Origin: Haplomitrium mnioides
Taxonomy: Eukaryota; Marchantiophyta; Haplomitriopsida; Calobryales
Assembly: GCA_049999725.1 (NCBI GenBank)
Contig: JBNGIS010018526.1
Location: forward strand, 1 to 47,891
Direction: 5' to 3'
Length of the DNA: 47,891 nt
Shown in pieces: positions 22,201 through 32,400 of this stretch. The position numbers and the translations under genes were made by a program. The notes under the pieces are model-generated. The model made no database searches. It was not told the origin of the DNA and saw only the letters and a program-made list of their open reading frames with translations. The stretch's first letter is position 1. Every line of letters begins with the position of its first letter.

Positions 22201-24261
22201 TTAGATTCTACTTAACTACATAATGTTCTACAAACTCTTGCAATTAGATTGTCAACTTCTTTCCACATTGTAACTTTATACAGTTAGGTTCTACTTGACT
22301 ATATAATGTTCTACAAACTGTTACAATTAGATTCTAAACCTGTTTTTATGCTATATGATGTTCCAAAAACTATTGTAGCTAGATTTTCAACTTGTTTTTA
22401 TGCTACATAATGCTCTTCAAACTCTTGCATTTAGATTGTCAACTTGTTTAAGTGTTGCAAATTTATACAATCAGATTCTACTTATATAGTGTTCTAAAAA
22501 CTCCTACAATTAGATTGTGAACTTTTTTTCATGTTCCAAGTTCATACAATTAGATTCTACTTGACTATATAATGTTCTACAAACTCATTCAATAAGATTG
22601 TCAATTTGTTTCTATGTTGCAAGTTTATACAATTTGATTCTATATGACTATATAAAGTTTTAGAAACTCTTCCAATGAGACTGTCAACATGTTGCTATGT
22701 TGCAAGTTTATACAATTAGATTCTTTTTGACTATATAATGTTTTACAAACTCTTGCACCTAGATTGTCAACTTGTTTCTATGCTGCAAGTCTATACAATT
22801 AGATTCTACTTAACTACATAATATTTTACAAACTTTTGCAATTAGATTGTCAACTTGTTTTCATGTTGCAAGTTTATACAATTAGATTCTACTTGGCTAC
22901 ATAGTGTTCTACAAATTATTGCAATTAGATTGTCAACTTGTTTCTATGTTGGAAGTTTATACAATTAGATTCCACTTGACAACATAGTGTTCTATAAACT
23001 CTTGGAGTTAAACTGTCAACATGTTTCCATGTTGCAAGTTTTTTTAGTTAGATTCTACTTGACTATATATTGTTCTACAAACTCTTGTAGTTAGATTATA
23101 AACTTGTTTTTGTGCTATATGATGCTCCACTAGCTCCTGCAATTAGATTGTCAACTTGTTTTTATGCTACACAATGTTCTATAAACTCTTGCATTTAGAT
23201 TGTCAACTTGTTTCTATGTTGCAACTTTATATAATTAGATTCTACTTAACTACATAATTTTCTACAAACTCTTGCAATTATATTGACAACTTGTTTCCAT
23301 GTTGCAAGTTTATACAACAAGATTTTTCTTGACTACATAATATTCTGCAAACTCTTGCAATTAGATTGTCAACTTGATTTTATGCTATATGATGTTCCAC
23401 TAGCTCCTGCAATTAGATTGTCAATTTGTTTTTATGCTATATAATGTTCTACAAACTCTTGCATTTAGATTGTCAACTTGTTTCCATGTTGCATTTTTAT
23501 ACAAGTATATTCAACTTGACTATATAATTTTCTACAAACTCTTCCAATTAGATTGTCTTTTTGTTTCCATATTGCAAATTTATATAATTAGATTCTACTT
23601 GACTACATAGTTTTCTACAAACTCTTGCAATTAGATTGCCAACTTGTTTCCATGTTGAATTTATATACAGATAGATTCTACTTGACTATATAATGTTCTA
23701 CAAACTCTTGTAAATAAATTGTTTCCATATTCTTCAAACTCTTTCAATTAGATTGTCAACTTTTTTTAGTATTGCAAATTTATACAATTAGATTCTACTT
23801 GACAAAATAGTGTTCTACAAACTCTTGCAATTAGATTCTCGACTTGTTTCCATGTTCCAAGTTTATACAATGAGATTCTACTTGATTACATAATGTTCTA
23901 CAAACTCTTGAAAATAGATTGTCAACTTGTTTCTATGTTGGAAGTTTATACAGTTAGATTTAATATGACTACATAAAGTTCTAGAAACTCTTGTAATTAG
24001 ATTGTCAACTTGTTTCTATGTTGCAAGTTTATACAATTAGATTCTACTTGACTACATAATGTTCTACAAACTCTTGCACCTAGATTTTCAACTTGTTTCC
24101 ATGTTGCAAGTTTATACAATTAGATTCTACTTGACTACATAATGTTATACAAACTCTTGCAATTAGATTGTCAACTTGTTTTCATGTTGCAAGTTCATAC
24201 AATTAGATTCTACTTGACTATATAGTGTTCTATGAATTCTTGCAATTAGATTGTCAACTTG
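19247..24261. repeat. Satellite block C (83-bp units, about 5 kb)
   Basis: The longest satellite stretch, roughly 65 units, mostly the 83-bp form: CTACAAACTCTTGCAATTAG, ATTGTCAACTTGTTTCCATG, TTGCAAGTTTATACAATTAG, ATTCTACTTGACTACATAATGTT. Short 52-bp units are interspersed. The two halves share the CAATTAGATT core at a spacing of about 41-42 bp, so the 83-bp unit is a diverged dimer. The AT content and unit lengths below a nucleosome repeat are not diagnostic of a centromere. It ends at the LTR starting at 24262. Confidence 0.95.
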
Positions 24262-25189
24262 TGTCACTCCCATGTTCCAAGCCTTAACCTTTCCAGTCAC
24301 CGCTTTGGAGGTAGAGGAGGACAGATTCAGGGCTTTCAGGTTCTTTTCTGAGATGGCCCCTTACCAGTTACCACTTTCAGACCTTAAGGGTTCTCCCTTT
24401 CCTTGCAGGCCTTATATTCACCACTCACTCTCTTCAACTTGCACTCAAGTCATTTGTTCATACACCCCCAGGTCCACATTCATAATCCCCCCAGTTGTGC
24501 TTTGTGTAATTCTTCCACTTTATTCCAAGGGTCCAATGACTTAGACCTTGCCACCTTATTTGTGCTTTGGGGCAAAAGTGTGCGTGTGACCTGCACCAAT
24601 GAACAATACAAGAGAAATGGAATCCCCCTCTCAGGGCTGTTACAGAACTGGTACAACTGATCCTAACTATGCAACATGATTAGGAGTAGAGAGCATTCAC
24701 CTCCAGGGTATCAGAACTGTGTCAAGGGATTGGACTCCCCCTCCAAGGTTGTCATAGGGTTTGCTTAGCTGTCTTGATGTAGTCTAATCTAGAATGTCCC
24801 TAGAATACAAATGCAGAAAGGAAATCTAACTATACACATATGGACAAGACTCGCCCAACTATGTACTCCATTAAAAACAAAGTCCTTGAAGGCCATCTGG
24901 ACTGATTCACCAACTGATGCTTCCCTTCTGAATCCCTGGTTGCCTTCCAGCCTTCCAACCAACTTAGCCACACACCCTTCTCTCCAAATAGTTTTCTATT
25001 TCCATCGCTAGAAGCTCTGAATTTACTTCCTTAGGCTAGGAAGAGGATTTCTTTCACCCCCACCTCTGGGAGACAGTCTTCTTGACTGCAGGTAGCTCAC
25101 TCCACCTTGAGCCTCGACGGGTCCTCCTCCGCAGTGCGCAGGCACTAACACAGCCCCCCCTCTCAGCTCCACTCAAAAAATTACACCAA
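24262..25189 (-). repeat. Long LTR, left part before the copia insertion
   Basis: Starts TGTCACTCCC directly after satellite and matches the same end of the other family LTRs (GATGGCCCCTTACCAGTTAC, CCAATGACTTAGACC, GACCTGCACCAATGAACAA). In element orientation it is the 3' part of the LTR. It is broken at 25189 by the copia element; the LTR resumes at 30991 with a repeat of the last 237 bp. Confidence 0.88.
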
Positions 25190-25191
25190 AG
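24955..25191 (+). repeat. 237-bp direct duplication, left copy
   Basis: From CCAACCAACTTAGCC to ACACCAAAG; it repeats at 30991-31227 on the other side of the copia element. By eye the copies differ at 4 of 237 positions, all transitions. The same segment in the LTR at 40390-44267 differs at about 17 positions, so the two flanking copies share a recent origin. The final two bases overlap the copia LTR. Confidence 0.88.
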
Positions 25192-25411
25192 TTAGAGTTA
25201 GAGGCAGAGCAATCAATCACATATACACACAACCAATGCAAGAATGTTCTTCACTATAAAGCAGGAGCGCCAACAAATACAGAGGGGAAGAGAGAGCATA
25301 ATGTGCATCTCAAGCAGCCCCATATATATACACCTAAGCTAACTGGCCTAACGTAACTGTGAGCTAAGGTGGCTGCCATGTTAATCGGCAGTTAGAGCTC
25401 GAAATCTCAAT
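25190..25411 (-). repeat. Copia 3' LTR
   Basis: On the plus strand it runs from AGTTAGAGTTAGAGGC to AAATCTCAAT. It is nearly identical to 30768-30989 (differences near ATAAAGC/ATAAGGC, TTAATCGG/TTAACCGG and CTCGAAAT/CTCAAAAT). A TATA-like TATATATATGG (minus strand, about 25322-25332) is the candidate promoter. The end of the RNase H frame runs into this LTR. Confidence 0.93.
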
Positions 25412-26764
25412 ACTCCCCCTCGAGCTCAAGATACACACTCCAAGCTGCTTCCGAAACCTATGCAGCTTCTCTGCTCCTAAAGCCTTAGTGAAAATATCAG
25501 CCAACTGCTCCTCAGTGTTGATGTACTGCAAGTCAATCACCCTGGCTAAAACCTTCTCTCTAACAAAATGATAATGCACTTCAATGTGCTTTGAACGTGC
25601 ATGAAAAATTGGGTTACTAGCTAGCTGAATACTGCTTATATTGTCACAATGGACCCTCATTGGGCCTCTTACAGGGACACCTACATCCTGCAAAAACTTA
25701 AGCAACCACATTACCTCACATGTAGCCATTGCTACCCCTCGATACTCTGACTTTGTGCTTGAGAGGGCAACAGTTGGTTGCTTCTTGCTGCTCCATGCAA
25801 CTCCGGCACTTCCAAATGAAAAAACAAAGCCACTAGTAGATCTTCGGTCACCAGCACTTCCTGCCCAATCTGCATCTGTAAAACCAGCAAGCTGGAATGC
25901 ACTATTGCTGTCATAAAACAGCCCAAACTGAAGTGTGGTTTTCACGTATCGAAAAATCCTGCGCACAGCATCCATGTGTGGCTTCCTTGGAGTCTGCATA
26001 AACTGATTGACCAGGCCCACAGCATAACTCAAATCTGGCATGGTGATGGTGCTATATATCAAGCTACCTACCATCTTCCTGAAGCTCAAAGGATCATCTA
26101 GTAATTCTCCTTCATGACTGACCAGCTTTGTATTCTGATCAAGGGGTATGGCAATCGGTTTACAACCTGTCATTCCACATCTAGACAGCATCTCCAATGC
26201 ATACTGCCTCTGAATCAACCAGATCCCCTGATCTGATTTTATCACCTCAATGCCAAGGAAATGCCTCAGCTCACCTAGATCCTTCATCTCAAACTTCAAA
26301 TGCAGCAAGTTCTTAACTTCCAAAATATCATCAAGACTACCTCCAGTCAAGATTAAATCATCAACATATATGAGTATGAGCATGGTTCCCTTCTCCGTCC
26401 TCCTGACATAAAGAGAATAATTTGAATTCAAAATCTGGAACCCAATAGTAACAAGATACTCACCAATCTTGTTCGACCATGCTCGAGGTGCTTGCTTGAG
26501 CCCATATAGAGCCTTCTTCAGCCTACAAACCTGATCTGGATGGACCAGATCTATGAACCCTTGTGGCTGTACCATATACACCTCCTCTTCCAGCTCCCCA
26601 TGTAGAAATGCATTCTTCACGTCCATCTGGTGTAATGTCCACCGTTTTGCTGCTGCCACTGCAATCACAGCTCGGACCGTGGTCATTCTGGCTACAGGGC
26701 TGAAAGTCTCCTCATAATCAATACCATGAGTCTGAGCATACCCCTTCGCTACCAGCCTTGCCTA
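25364..26764 (-). pseudogene. Copia reverse transcriptase and RNase H
   Basis: Open frame of 440 codons from 26686, preceded in frame by more RT back to the TAG at 26762-26764. RT motifs: HQMDVKNAFLHGELEEEVYM, VCRLKKALYGLKQAPRAW and the catalytic YVDD in LILIYVDDLILTG. Then FLGIEV, the connection, and RNase H with [18 protein letters not shown] (first Asp), [15 protein letters not shown] (Glu) and HCDNISS (Asp). It ends with the copia signature QLADIFTKAL. All catalytic residues are visible. The TAG at 26762 lies where the family has the RYKARLVAKG stretch and separates this part from the rest of pol. Confidence 0.92.
25412..25424 (-). promoter_or_regulatory. Copia polypurine tract
   Basis: On the minus strand GAGGGGGAGT directly precedes the 3' LTR, the expected position and composition for the plus-strand primer of reverse transcription. 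Confidence 0.75.
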
Positions 26765-27752
26765 AAACCTGCTTACACTGCCATCTTCATTCCTCTTCAC
26801 TTTGTAAACCCACTTACAACCGATAGCTTTCTTACCTGCAGGTAAATCGACCAGATCCCAAGTCTGGTTTTTCTCCAAGGCCTTCATCTCTTCAACCATT
26901 GTTGTAGTCCATCTGCAATCACTTAGAGCCTCATGAAAAACAGCCGGCTCCTTCTCAATGATTACCTGAACCATGTAAGCATGGTGAAGTGCGAATGCAC
27001 CCTTGTGCATTAATTTGTCCACTGGGTATCTTACCCTCTCACTTCTGCGTAGGGGTGGACTCTGTATTGGCTGTAATGGCTGCCCTTGTACACAAGTGGC
27101 TGCTGAAATTTCTCTCAGCTCCTCATCTGCATCATCATGGACACCACCAGCACCTCCGATCTCCGAATGTGAGCTAGTCGAGGCTTGCAACTCCATATTC
27201 TTGCGCAACCTCTCCTGCAATATCCCACTGCTACTACACTCACCTTGAGGTCCACTGAGCTCCTGAACTTGTTGATTCTCCTCAAGCATCACCTGCTTGC
27301 CTTTCACATCTACATGTGCATCAACAATCTTTGGGTTATACCAACTGCTTAGTTCATAAAAAACAATGTCTCTACTCACTCTTACCATACGTGAAGTAGG
27401 ACAATAATACTTATACCCTTTTTGTTCACCTGAGTACCCTATGAACACACACTTCTCAGCTTTAGGATCCAGCTTGCTTCTCGTCTCAGCTGGAACATGA
27501 ACATAAGCAATACAGCCGAAAACTTTCAAGTGTGAAATATCTGGCCTCCTTCCAATGAACTTCTCTTCGGGTGTCATCCCATGTACAGCAGCTGTAGGCG
27601 TGCGGTTCATGATGTACACCGTTGTAGCCACAGCTTCTGCCCAATAGTGATGAGGCATACTCTTCTCATTCATCAAGGCACGTGCTACCTCCGCAACATG
27701 CTGATTCTTCCTGTCAGCAACTCCATTTTGCTGAGGCGTATACCTGCAAGAC
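26765..27752 (-). pseudogene. Copia integrase C-terminal part and RT start
   Basis: From the TAG at 27752-27754 onward the integrase reads [14 protein letters not shown]; the position of the third catalytic residue, normally Glu in VAERKN, is Asp (codon at 27713-27715). Then [39 protein letters not shown] and [17 protein letters not shown] follow, typical of copia integrase, plus a variable linker. It ends with the RT start ([33 protein letters not shown]) at the TAG at 26762. Reading frame is otherwise open. Confidence 0.88.
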
Positions 27753-27754
27753 TA

Positions 27755-28400
27755 ATGTCTCTTGATGCCTTCTATCTGCAAGTATGAACAAAACTCTCCA
27801 GAAAAGTACTCACCTCCACTATCAGATCTAAGGCACTTGATGTGCTGCCCTTTCTCCTTCTCCACCATTGCTCGAAAAATGTTTGAAGTGTGAAAACACC
27901 TCACTCTTTTGCTTCATGAAATAAATCCACATTTTCCTTGAGCAATCATCAATGAAAGTAACATAATAAGAACACCCACCAAGTGAAGCCGTTCTTGTAG
28001 GGCCCCATACATCTGAATGTACAACCTCCAGTGGCCTTCTAGCCGCATATGCTTCATGAGTAAACGGTCGCCTAGTTTGCTTAACAAACTGACATGCTTC
28101 ACATATCTTCTGCATGCCCTCCACCTTAAACTTTGGCAATCCATTTACAACTCCAAATGTCTGCATATGTCTCAACCTTGGAATGTTGACATGACCAATT
28201 CTCTTGTGCCAAATCTCAATATCTGACACTACTACAGTGCCATGAGCAAACATTGCCTCAGTGACATTCGGTATACTCACATCCAACGTGAACATCCTAC
28301 CACTCTTCTTACCTGTAGTAATCAGGTTGCAATTGTTGCCCCAATCCTCTATATAAACTCCAGTAGGATTGAATCTCACTTGCATATTTGCTCTACACAT
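27755..28400 (-). pseudogene. Copia integrase N-terminal and core, frameshifted
   Basis: The GAG-pre-integrase / HHCC zinc region reads EIWHKRIGHVNIPRLRHM ... ICEACQFVKQTRRPF. The core follows: PLEVVHSDVWGPT (first Asp) and YYVTFIDDCSRKMWIYF (second Asp). Frame is lost near 27875 by what looks like an extra T in a T run; the next conserved stretch, IKCLRSDSGGEYF, lies in another frame, followed by the TAG at 27752. On the upstream side a second frameshift near 28398 separates this from the protease frame. Confidence 0.87.
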
Positions 28401-28747
28401 TGCCCAACCGAAATTAGATTCTTTTGTATCCTAGGCACGTGCAAAACATCCTCCAAACACTTGGTCTCTCCACTCTCCATCATAACAGGAACATGGCCAA
28501 TCTTCTGGATAGGATGCATGGAAGAGTCACCGGTCTCAACATACTCAGGTGTACTCATATCTCTGGTCTCCTTGAACCACTCTCCATGACCTGTCATGTG
28601 GTTCGAACATGCGGAATCTATGAACCACTTATCCTCAACTCCAGTTTGTGCACTAGACACTGCTGAGAATCCATGCTGCATGACAAACAACGGCCCTTTG
28701 CATGTATTGGATTCTGCATAATTACCCTGTGTAGTGTTTCCTTTCAT
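28376..28747 (-). pseudogene. Copia protease region
   Basis: Open 123 codons in the gag frame. WFIDSACSNHMTG (about 28590-28625) is the copia protease active-site motif, with Ala where Gly is usual after the Ser. It ends KNLISVGQCVEQICK, where the family normally continues to the integrase; the frame is lost there and moves to the next segment. The protease would cleave the Gag-Pol polyprotein. Confidence 0.85.
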
Positions 28748-28753
28748 GTCATT

Positions 28754-29641
28754 CTACTTCTTGTAACAATCCTTAGCCATATGACCGGACTTGCCACAAT
28801 AATAACACTATGTACCTGACATGTTGTGCTGACCTCCACGTCCTTGGTTTCTCCCCCTGCCTCTGGTGTGGCCTCTACCACCATACTGCTGCTGGGAGTT
28901 GGACTGTGTTGTTGCACTAGAGCGTCCTCTACCAATGTTGCCTCTAGCGGTATTTCTGCCTCTTCCTCTACCCCGATTCGAGTAGAACACCTGTTCAGTA
29001 TTGCTTTGACTACTTGAGGCTCCCCCTCCAAGGTCAAGCTCTTCAGCTACAAGCATCGCGATGAGTTGCGCAAAGGAAGTGGTTCCCTCACGTGTCCTCA
29101 TGGATGTCTTGAACTGCTTGTACTCCTTGCCCAAACCATTCAAACATACAGCAACCATGGCACTCTCTTTCACTTGCTCTCCAATATTTGCTAACTGTTC
29201 AGCCAAAGACTTAATCTTCAAAGCAAACGCATTGACATTCATCCTCTCCTTTTGCAGATTAAAGAACTCCATCAGCAAAGTCAACTTGCGTGCATCTGAA
29301 GTAACTGCATACCTCTTCTTAAGTAGATCCCAAGCCTCCTTGGGTGTCTTGGCTGCCGACACATATCCCATCATCTTGTCGTTGACACTTATAGTCAGCC
29401 AATAGAGAAGTTGATGCACCTTAGTAATGTGTGCTTTGTAACGATGCATGTTGTCAACAGTTGGCGATGGACCAAGTACAGGCTCCTCCTCTTCGCATGT
29501 GATGAGTTCCCAGAACTCTCTCCCTTTGATAAAATTCGTCATACGGACTGACCAAACTGAATAATTGTGCTCATTCAGCTTGTCAATCACAATCTGGGAG
29601 ATACCATCCGCCATGTGAACACAATGTAAAAAATCAACCAA
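28754..29641 (-). pseudogene. Copia gag with zinc knuckle after a stop
   Basis: 277 codons from ATG at 29641 (MVDFLHCVHMADGISQ). Copia gag pattern: LNEHNYSVWSVRMTNFIKG, AKTPKEAWDLLKKRY, LLMEFFNLQKERMNVNAF, VAVCLNGLGKEYKQFKTS, then an Arg/Gly-rich nucleocapsid tail. A TAG at 28808-28810 interrupts directly before a perfect CCHC zinc knuckle (CYYCGKSGHMAKDC) in the same frame, followed by a second stop at 28754-28756. The protein would coat RNA and form virus-like particles. A second ATG ten codons in (MADGIS) is an alternative start. Confidence 0.9.
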
Positions 29642-30754
29642 GTAAGTAGAATCAAGTGTCGAGATGAAATCAGAAAAAAAATTCTGGTTTCTACCCTCAA
29701 GAAATCTACAGATCAGAAAACATGACTCCCCTGTTCCAAACTAGTGATTAAAGAGAGAAAAAATAAGACCCCTATTAGNNNNNNNNNNNNNNNNNNNNNN
29801 NNNNNNNNNNNNNNNNNNNNNNNNNNNNNNNNNNNNNNNNNNNNNNNNNNNNNNNNNNNNNNNNNNNNNNNNNNNNNNNNNNNNNNNNNNNNNNNNNNNN
29901 NNNNNNNNNNNNNNNNNNNNNNNNNNNNNNNNNNNNNNNNNNNNNNNNNNNNNNNNNNNNNNNNNNNNNNNNNNNNNNNNNNNNNNNNNNNNNNNNNNNN
30001 NNNNNNNNNNNNNNNNNNNNNNNNNNNNNNNNNNNNNNNNNNNNNNNNNNNNNNNNNNNNNNNNNNNNNNNNNNNNNNNNNNNNNNNNNNNNNNNNNNNN
30101 NNNNNNNNNNNNNNNNNNNNNNNNNNNNNNNNNNNNNNNNNNNNNNNNNNNNNNNNNNNNNNNNNNNNNNNNNNNNNNGCTCTCAGGACCGCTCCTGATC
30201 TTCCTTCCTTTGCAACTCTTTGTCGCTGCTAATTTTTCCTTTCTAGGACTGCGCTTTCCTTTGGCGCTCTGTTTGCATGCGAGGACTTCCAACATTCGAT
30301 TGGGTAATATGGCCCTTCGATGCAGTGCTTTTTCCTCTCTCCTTGGTGATTTTGCTTCCCAAAAAACATGCGACGTCTGCTGCCCGAGTGTTCTCTTCCC
30401 TCGACGCAACTTTGTTCTTCAATTTCTTCTGGGTGATAGTGCTGCTCTGCAACTATTTCTTTCAAGAAATCCTTCCTTCAAGTGCCATGCGCAATGGAGA
30501 TTAATGAAGAACAGGGCTTTCCCCTTTCTTCAATATAACCAAGCTGCCTCTCCACAGTCGAAAAAAAAATTTCAAGACCAGCCTTTAGAACTCCTTGAGT
30601 TCTCTTTTACACCCCCTTAGTGCAAATCACTTATGCTCCTCCTAAGCATGTAACAGGCTGTCTCGACACACTCCTGCTCAATGATGACTCTCTCAGGTAA
30701 CTCCCCTTAACAAATAAACCTCTGCACACTACTCATAAACTCAAACAACAACCA
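29642..30754 (-). other. Copia 5' leader containing a 400-N gap
   Basis: Region between PBS and gag start, over 1.1 kb counting the gap. No retroviral or host domain is recognisable at 30179-30754; the open frames there have no supporting motif. It is long for a copia leader, so it may hold a further insertion or foreign fragment hidden by the gap. Confidence 0.5.
29779..30178. other. Assembly gap, 400 N
   Basis: Exactly 400 N inside the copia leader. Any frame reported across it is meaningless. It also limits trust in how the two flanks of the copia element were joined. Confidence 0.99.
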
Positions 30755-30767
30755 GGCTCTGATACCA
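30755..30767 (-). promoter_or_regulatory. Copia primer binding site (initiator tRNA-Met)
   Basis: On the minus strand TGGTATCAGAGCC directly follows the 5' LTR end (CTCTAACT), with no spacer. This is the classic plant PBS complementary to initiator tRNA-Met. Confidence 0.95.
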
Positions 30768-30989
30768 AGTTAGAGTTAGAGGCAGAGCAATCAATCACAT
30801 ATACACACAACCAATGCAAGAATGTTCTTCACTATAAGGCAGGAGCGCCAACAAATACAGAGGGGAAGAGAGAGCATAATGTGCATCTCAAGCAGCCCCA
30901 TATATATACACCTAAGCTAACTGGCCTAACGTAACTGTGAGCTAAGGTGGCTGCCATGTTAACCGGCAGTTAGAGCTCAAAATCTCAAT
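30768..30989 (-). repeat. Copia 5' LTR
   Basis: 222 bp, the partner of 25190-25411, with about 1.4% difference by eye. It contains the TATA-like TATATATATGG (about 30900-30910, minus strand) as candidate promoter. It is followed on its outer side by CCAACCAACTTAGCC, the start of the right 237-bp duplication. Confidence 0.93.
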
Positions 30990-30990
30990 A

Positions 30991-31227
30991 CCAACCAACT
31001 TAGCCACACACCCTTCTCTCCAAATAGTTTTCTATTTCCATCGCTAGAAGCTCTGAATTTACTTCCTCAGGCTAGGAAGAGGATTTCTTTCACCCCCACC
31101 TCTGGGAGACAGTCTTCTTGACTACAGGTAGCTCACTCCACCTTGAGCCTCGACGGGTCCTCCTCCGTAGTGCGCAGGCACTAACGCAGCCCCCCCTCTC
31201 AGCTCCACTCAAAAAATTACACCAAAG
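30991..31227 (+). repeat. 237-bp direct duplication, right copy
   Basis: Second copy of 24955-25191. It continues without a break into GTGTACTCCGAACAC, the normal LTR sequence, so the right side resumes the LTR 237 bp before the point where the left side stopped. Confidence 0.88.
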
Positions 31228-32133
31228 TGTACTCCGAACACTCTAGGTTGATGCTCTTGCACAAAGGATGAAGGGAAAACTCCAAGCTCCTCACTTGGCA
31301 ACCTCCCCCAAGTTCTCAGCAGGCAAGAATCCCTTCTAGCTCACGTATCAGTCCACCTCCGCTCTGGTTCACTCACGGAGACGAGTTCACTTGGATCGCC
31401 CGAGCCTCTAGAGCTCCTCATTCAGCAATTCTCGGTACCCCTCCAGTCCATCTCCGAGCTCTCGCTTGCCCCATGGAGCTAGTTCACCCGATTCACGCAA
31501 CTTCTCACCAAATTCTTCCTCTTGCCTTACCTTGTTGCAAAATCCCTATCTTGAGGTCGCTGTTGCGTCCTTAGATTGCTCGTGCATCAACCTGAACAAA
31601 AATCGGAGGCCTCCGATGTATACCCCCCTAAGCGCTGATCCCTCGAGTTTGATCCGAAGAGAAGTCATTAATCTGGTTGGCTCGGAATGGGAGGTGGCGA
31701 CGTGTGTCCCGCAAGGTCGTTATTCCCATTACATCGGAATGGGAGAATGCACTGCGTGTCCTATCGAGTGGTTAGGAAAAGCCAAGTACAATAGTAACAT
31801 CAACGGGGAGTCCAAGGAATCTTGCGGGTCTAGAGTCCACAAATTCCCGTGGAGCCAAGTCCAAAGGGTTCCTCGGAACAGAGTTCCGAAGTGCCACGTG
31901 GACCCTAGTCCACAGAATCTCTGCAGATCCCTCCGAATATCCCAAGTGACCCTCCGCGCGCCATGTCATCCGTGGCTCCACCGTCCAATGTCGCCTCACA
32001 AAGAGGTAGGCAGACCGTCGCGCTGACCCCCTCTTCCAAAGTTGACCTGCTCGTAACTCGAGGTCCAATGGGTTGTGTGTCATCTGACTTGCTCGAGCCT
32101 CTCAGAGTTGCCATGTCATTCGAAGAGCGCCAT

Positions 32134-32400
32134 CCGACGCCGCCTCGCAAAGGGGTAGGCAAACCGTCGGCTAACTTTCTTCCGAAGTTGACCCGCGGAA
32201 ATCCCTCCGAGCTTCTCAAGGCGCCACATCATCCGAAGGCCGCCGTCCGACGCCGCCCCGCAGAGGGGTAGGCGGACCGTCGGCTGACTTTCTTTCAAAG
32301 TTGACCCGCAGAAATCCCTCTAAGCTTCTCAGGGCGCCACGTCATCTGAAGGCCGTCGTCCGACGCCGCCCCGCAGAGGGGTAGGCGGACTGTTGGGCCG
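32134..32400 (-). repeat. 113-bp GC-rich LTR minisatellite
   Basis: CCGACGCCGCC recurs at 32134, 32247 and 32360, exactly 113 bp apart. Each is followed by GCAAAGGGGTAGGC or GCAGAGGGGTAGGC, an AAGTTGACC stretch, AAATCCCTC and CGCCACATCATCC / CGCCACGTCATC. The last phrase is an ACGT-core box, with CpG decay in some copies. Related units occur near 17308, 17670 and 17840, near 42250-42400, and at 47600. Confidence 0.85.

Larger units (their letters stand above)
25190..30989 (-). mobile_element. Ty1/copia retrotransposon nested in gypsy LTR
   Basis: Two 222-bp LTRs (25190-25411 and 30768-30989) differ at about 3 positions. A Met-type PBS adjoins the right (5') LTR and a purine tract adjoins the left (3') LTR. 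Order on the minus strand: gag, protease, integrase, RT, RNase H, the copia arrangement. ACCAA stands on both outer edges, a possible 5-bp target duplication, although the last LTR base is ambiguous and one of these A bases may belong to the LTR. The coding region has four in-frame stops and two frameshifts, so this copy is inactive. A 400-N gap lies in its leader. Confidence 0.93.

Noticed and set aside
1558-24261. Possible CRISPR-like array
   Set aside because: Units are contiguous and diverged, with no unique spacers of constant length, and the context is plant nuclear repeats.
28242-28589. Plus-strand open frames opposite the copia pol (also 29061-29405)
   Set aside because: They are shadows of the minus-strand gag and pol, which carry clear motifs.
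31466-32026. 186-codon plus-strand open frame in the LTR
   Set aside because: Antisense to the element and inside the GC-rich LTR; no start context, motif or conserved length among LTR copies.
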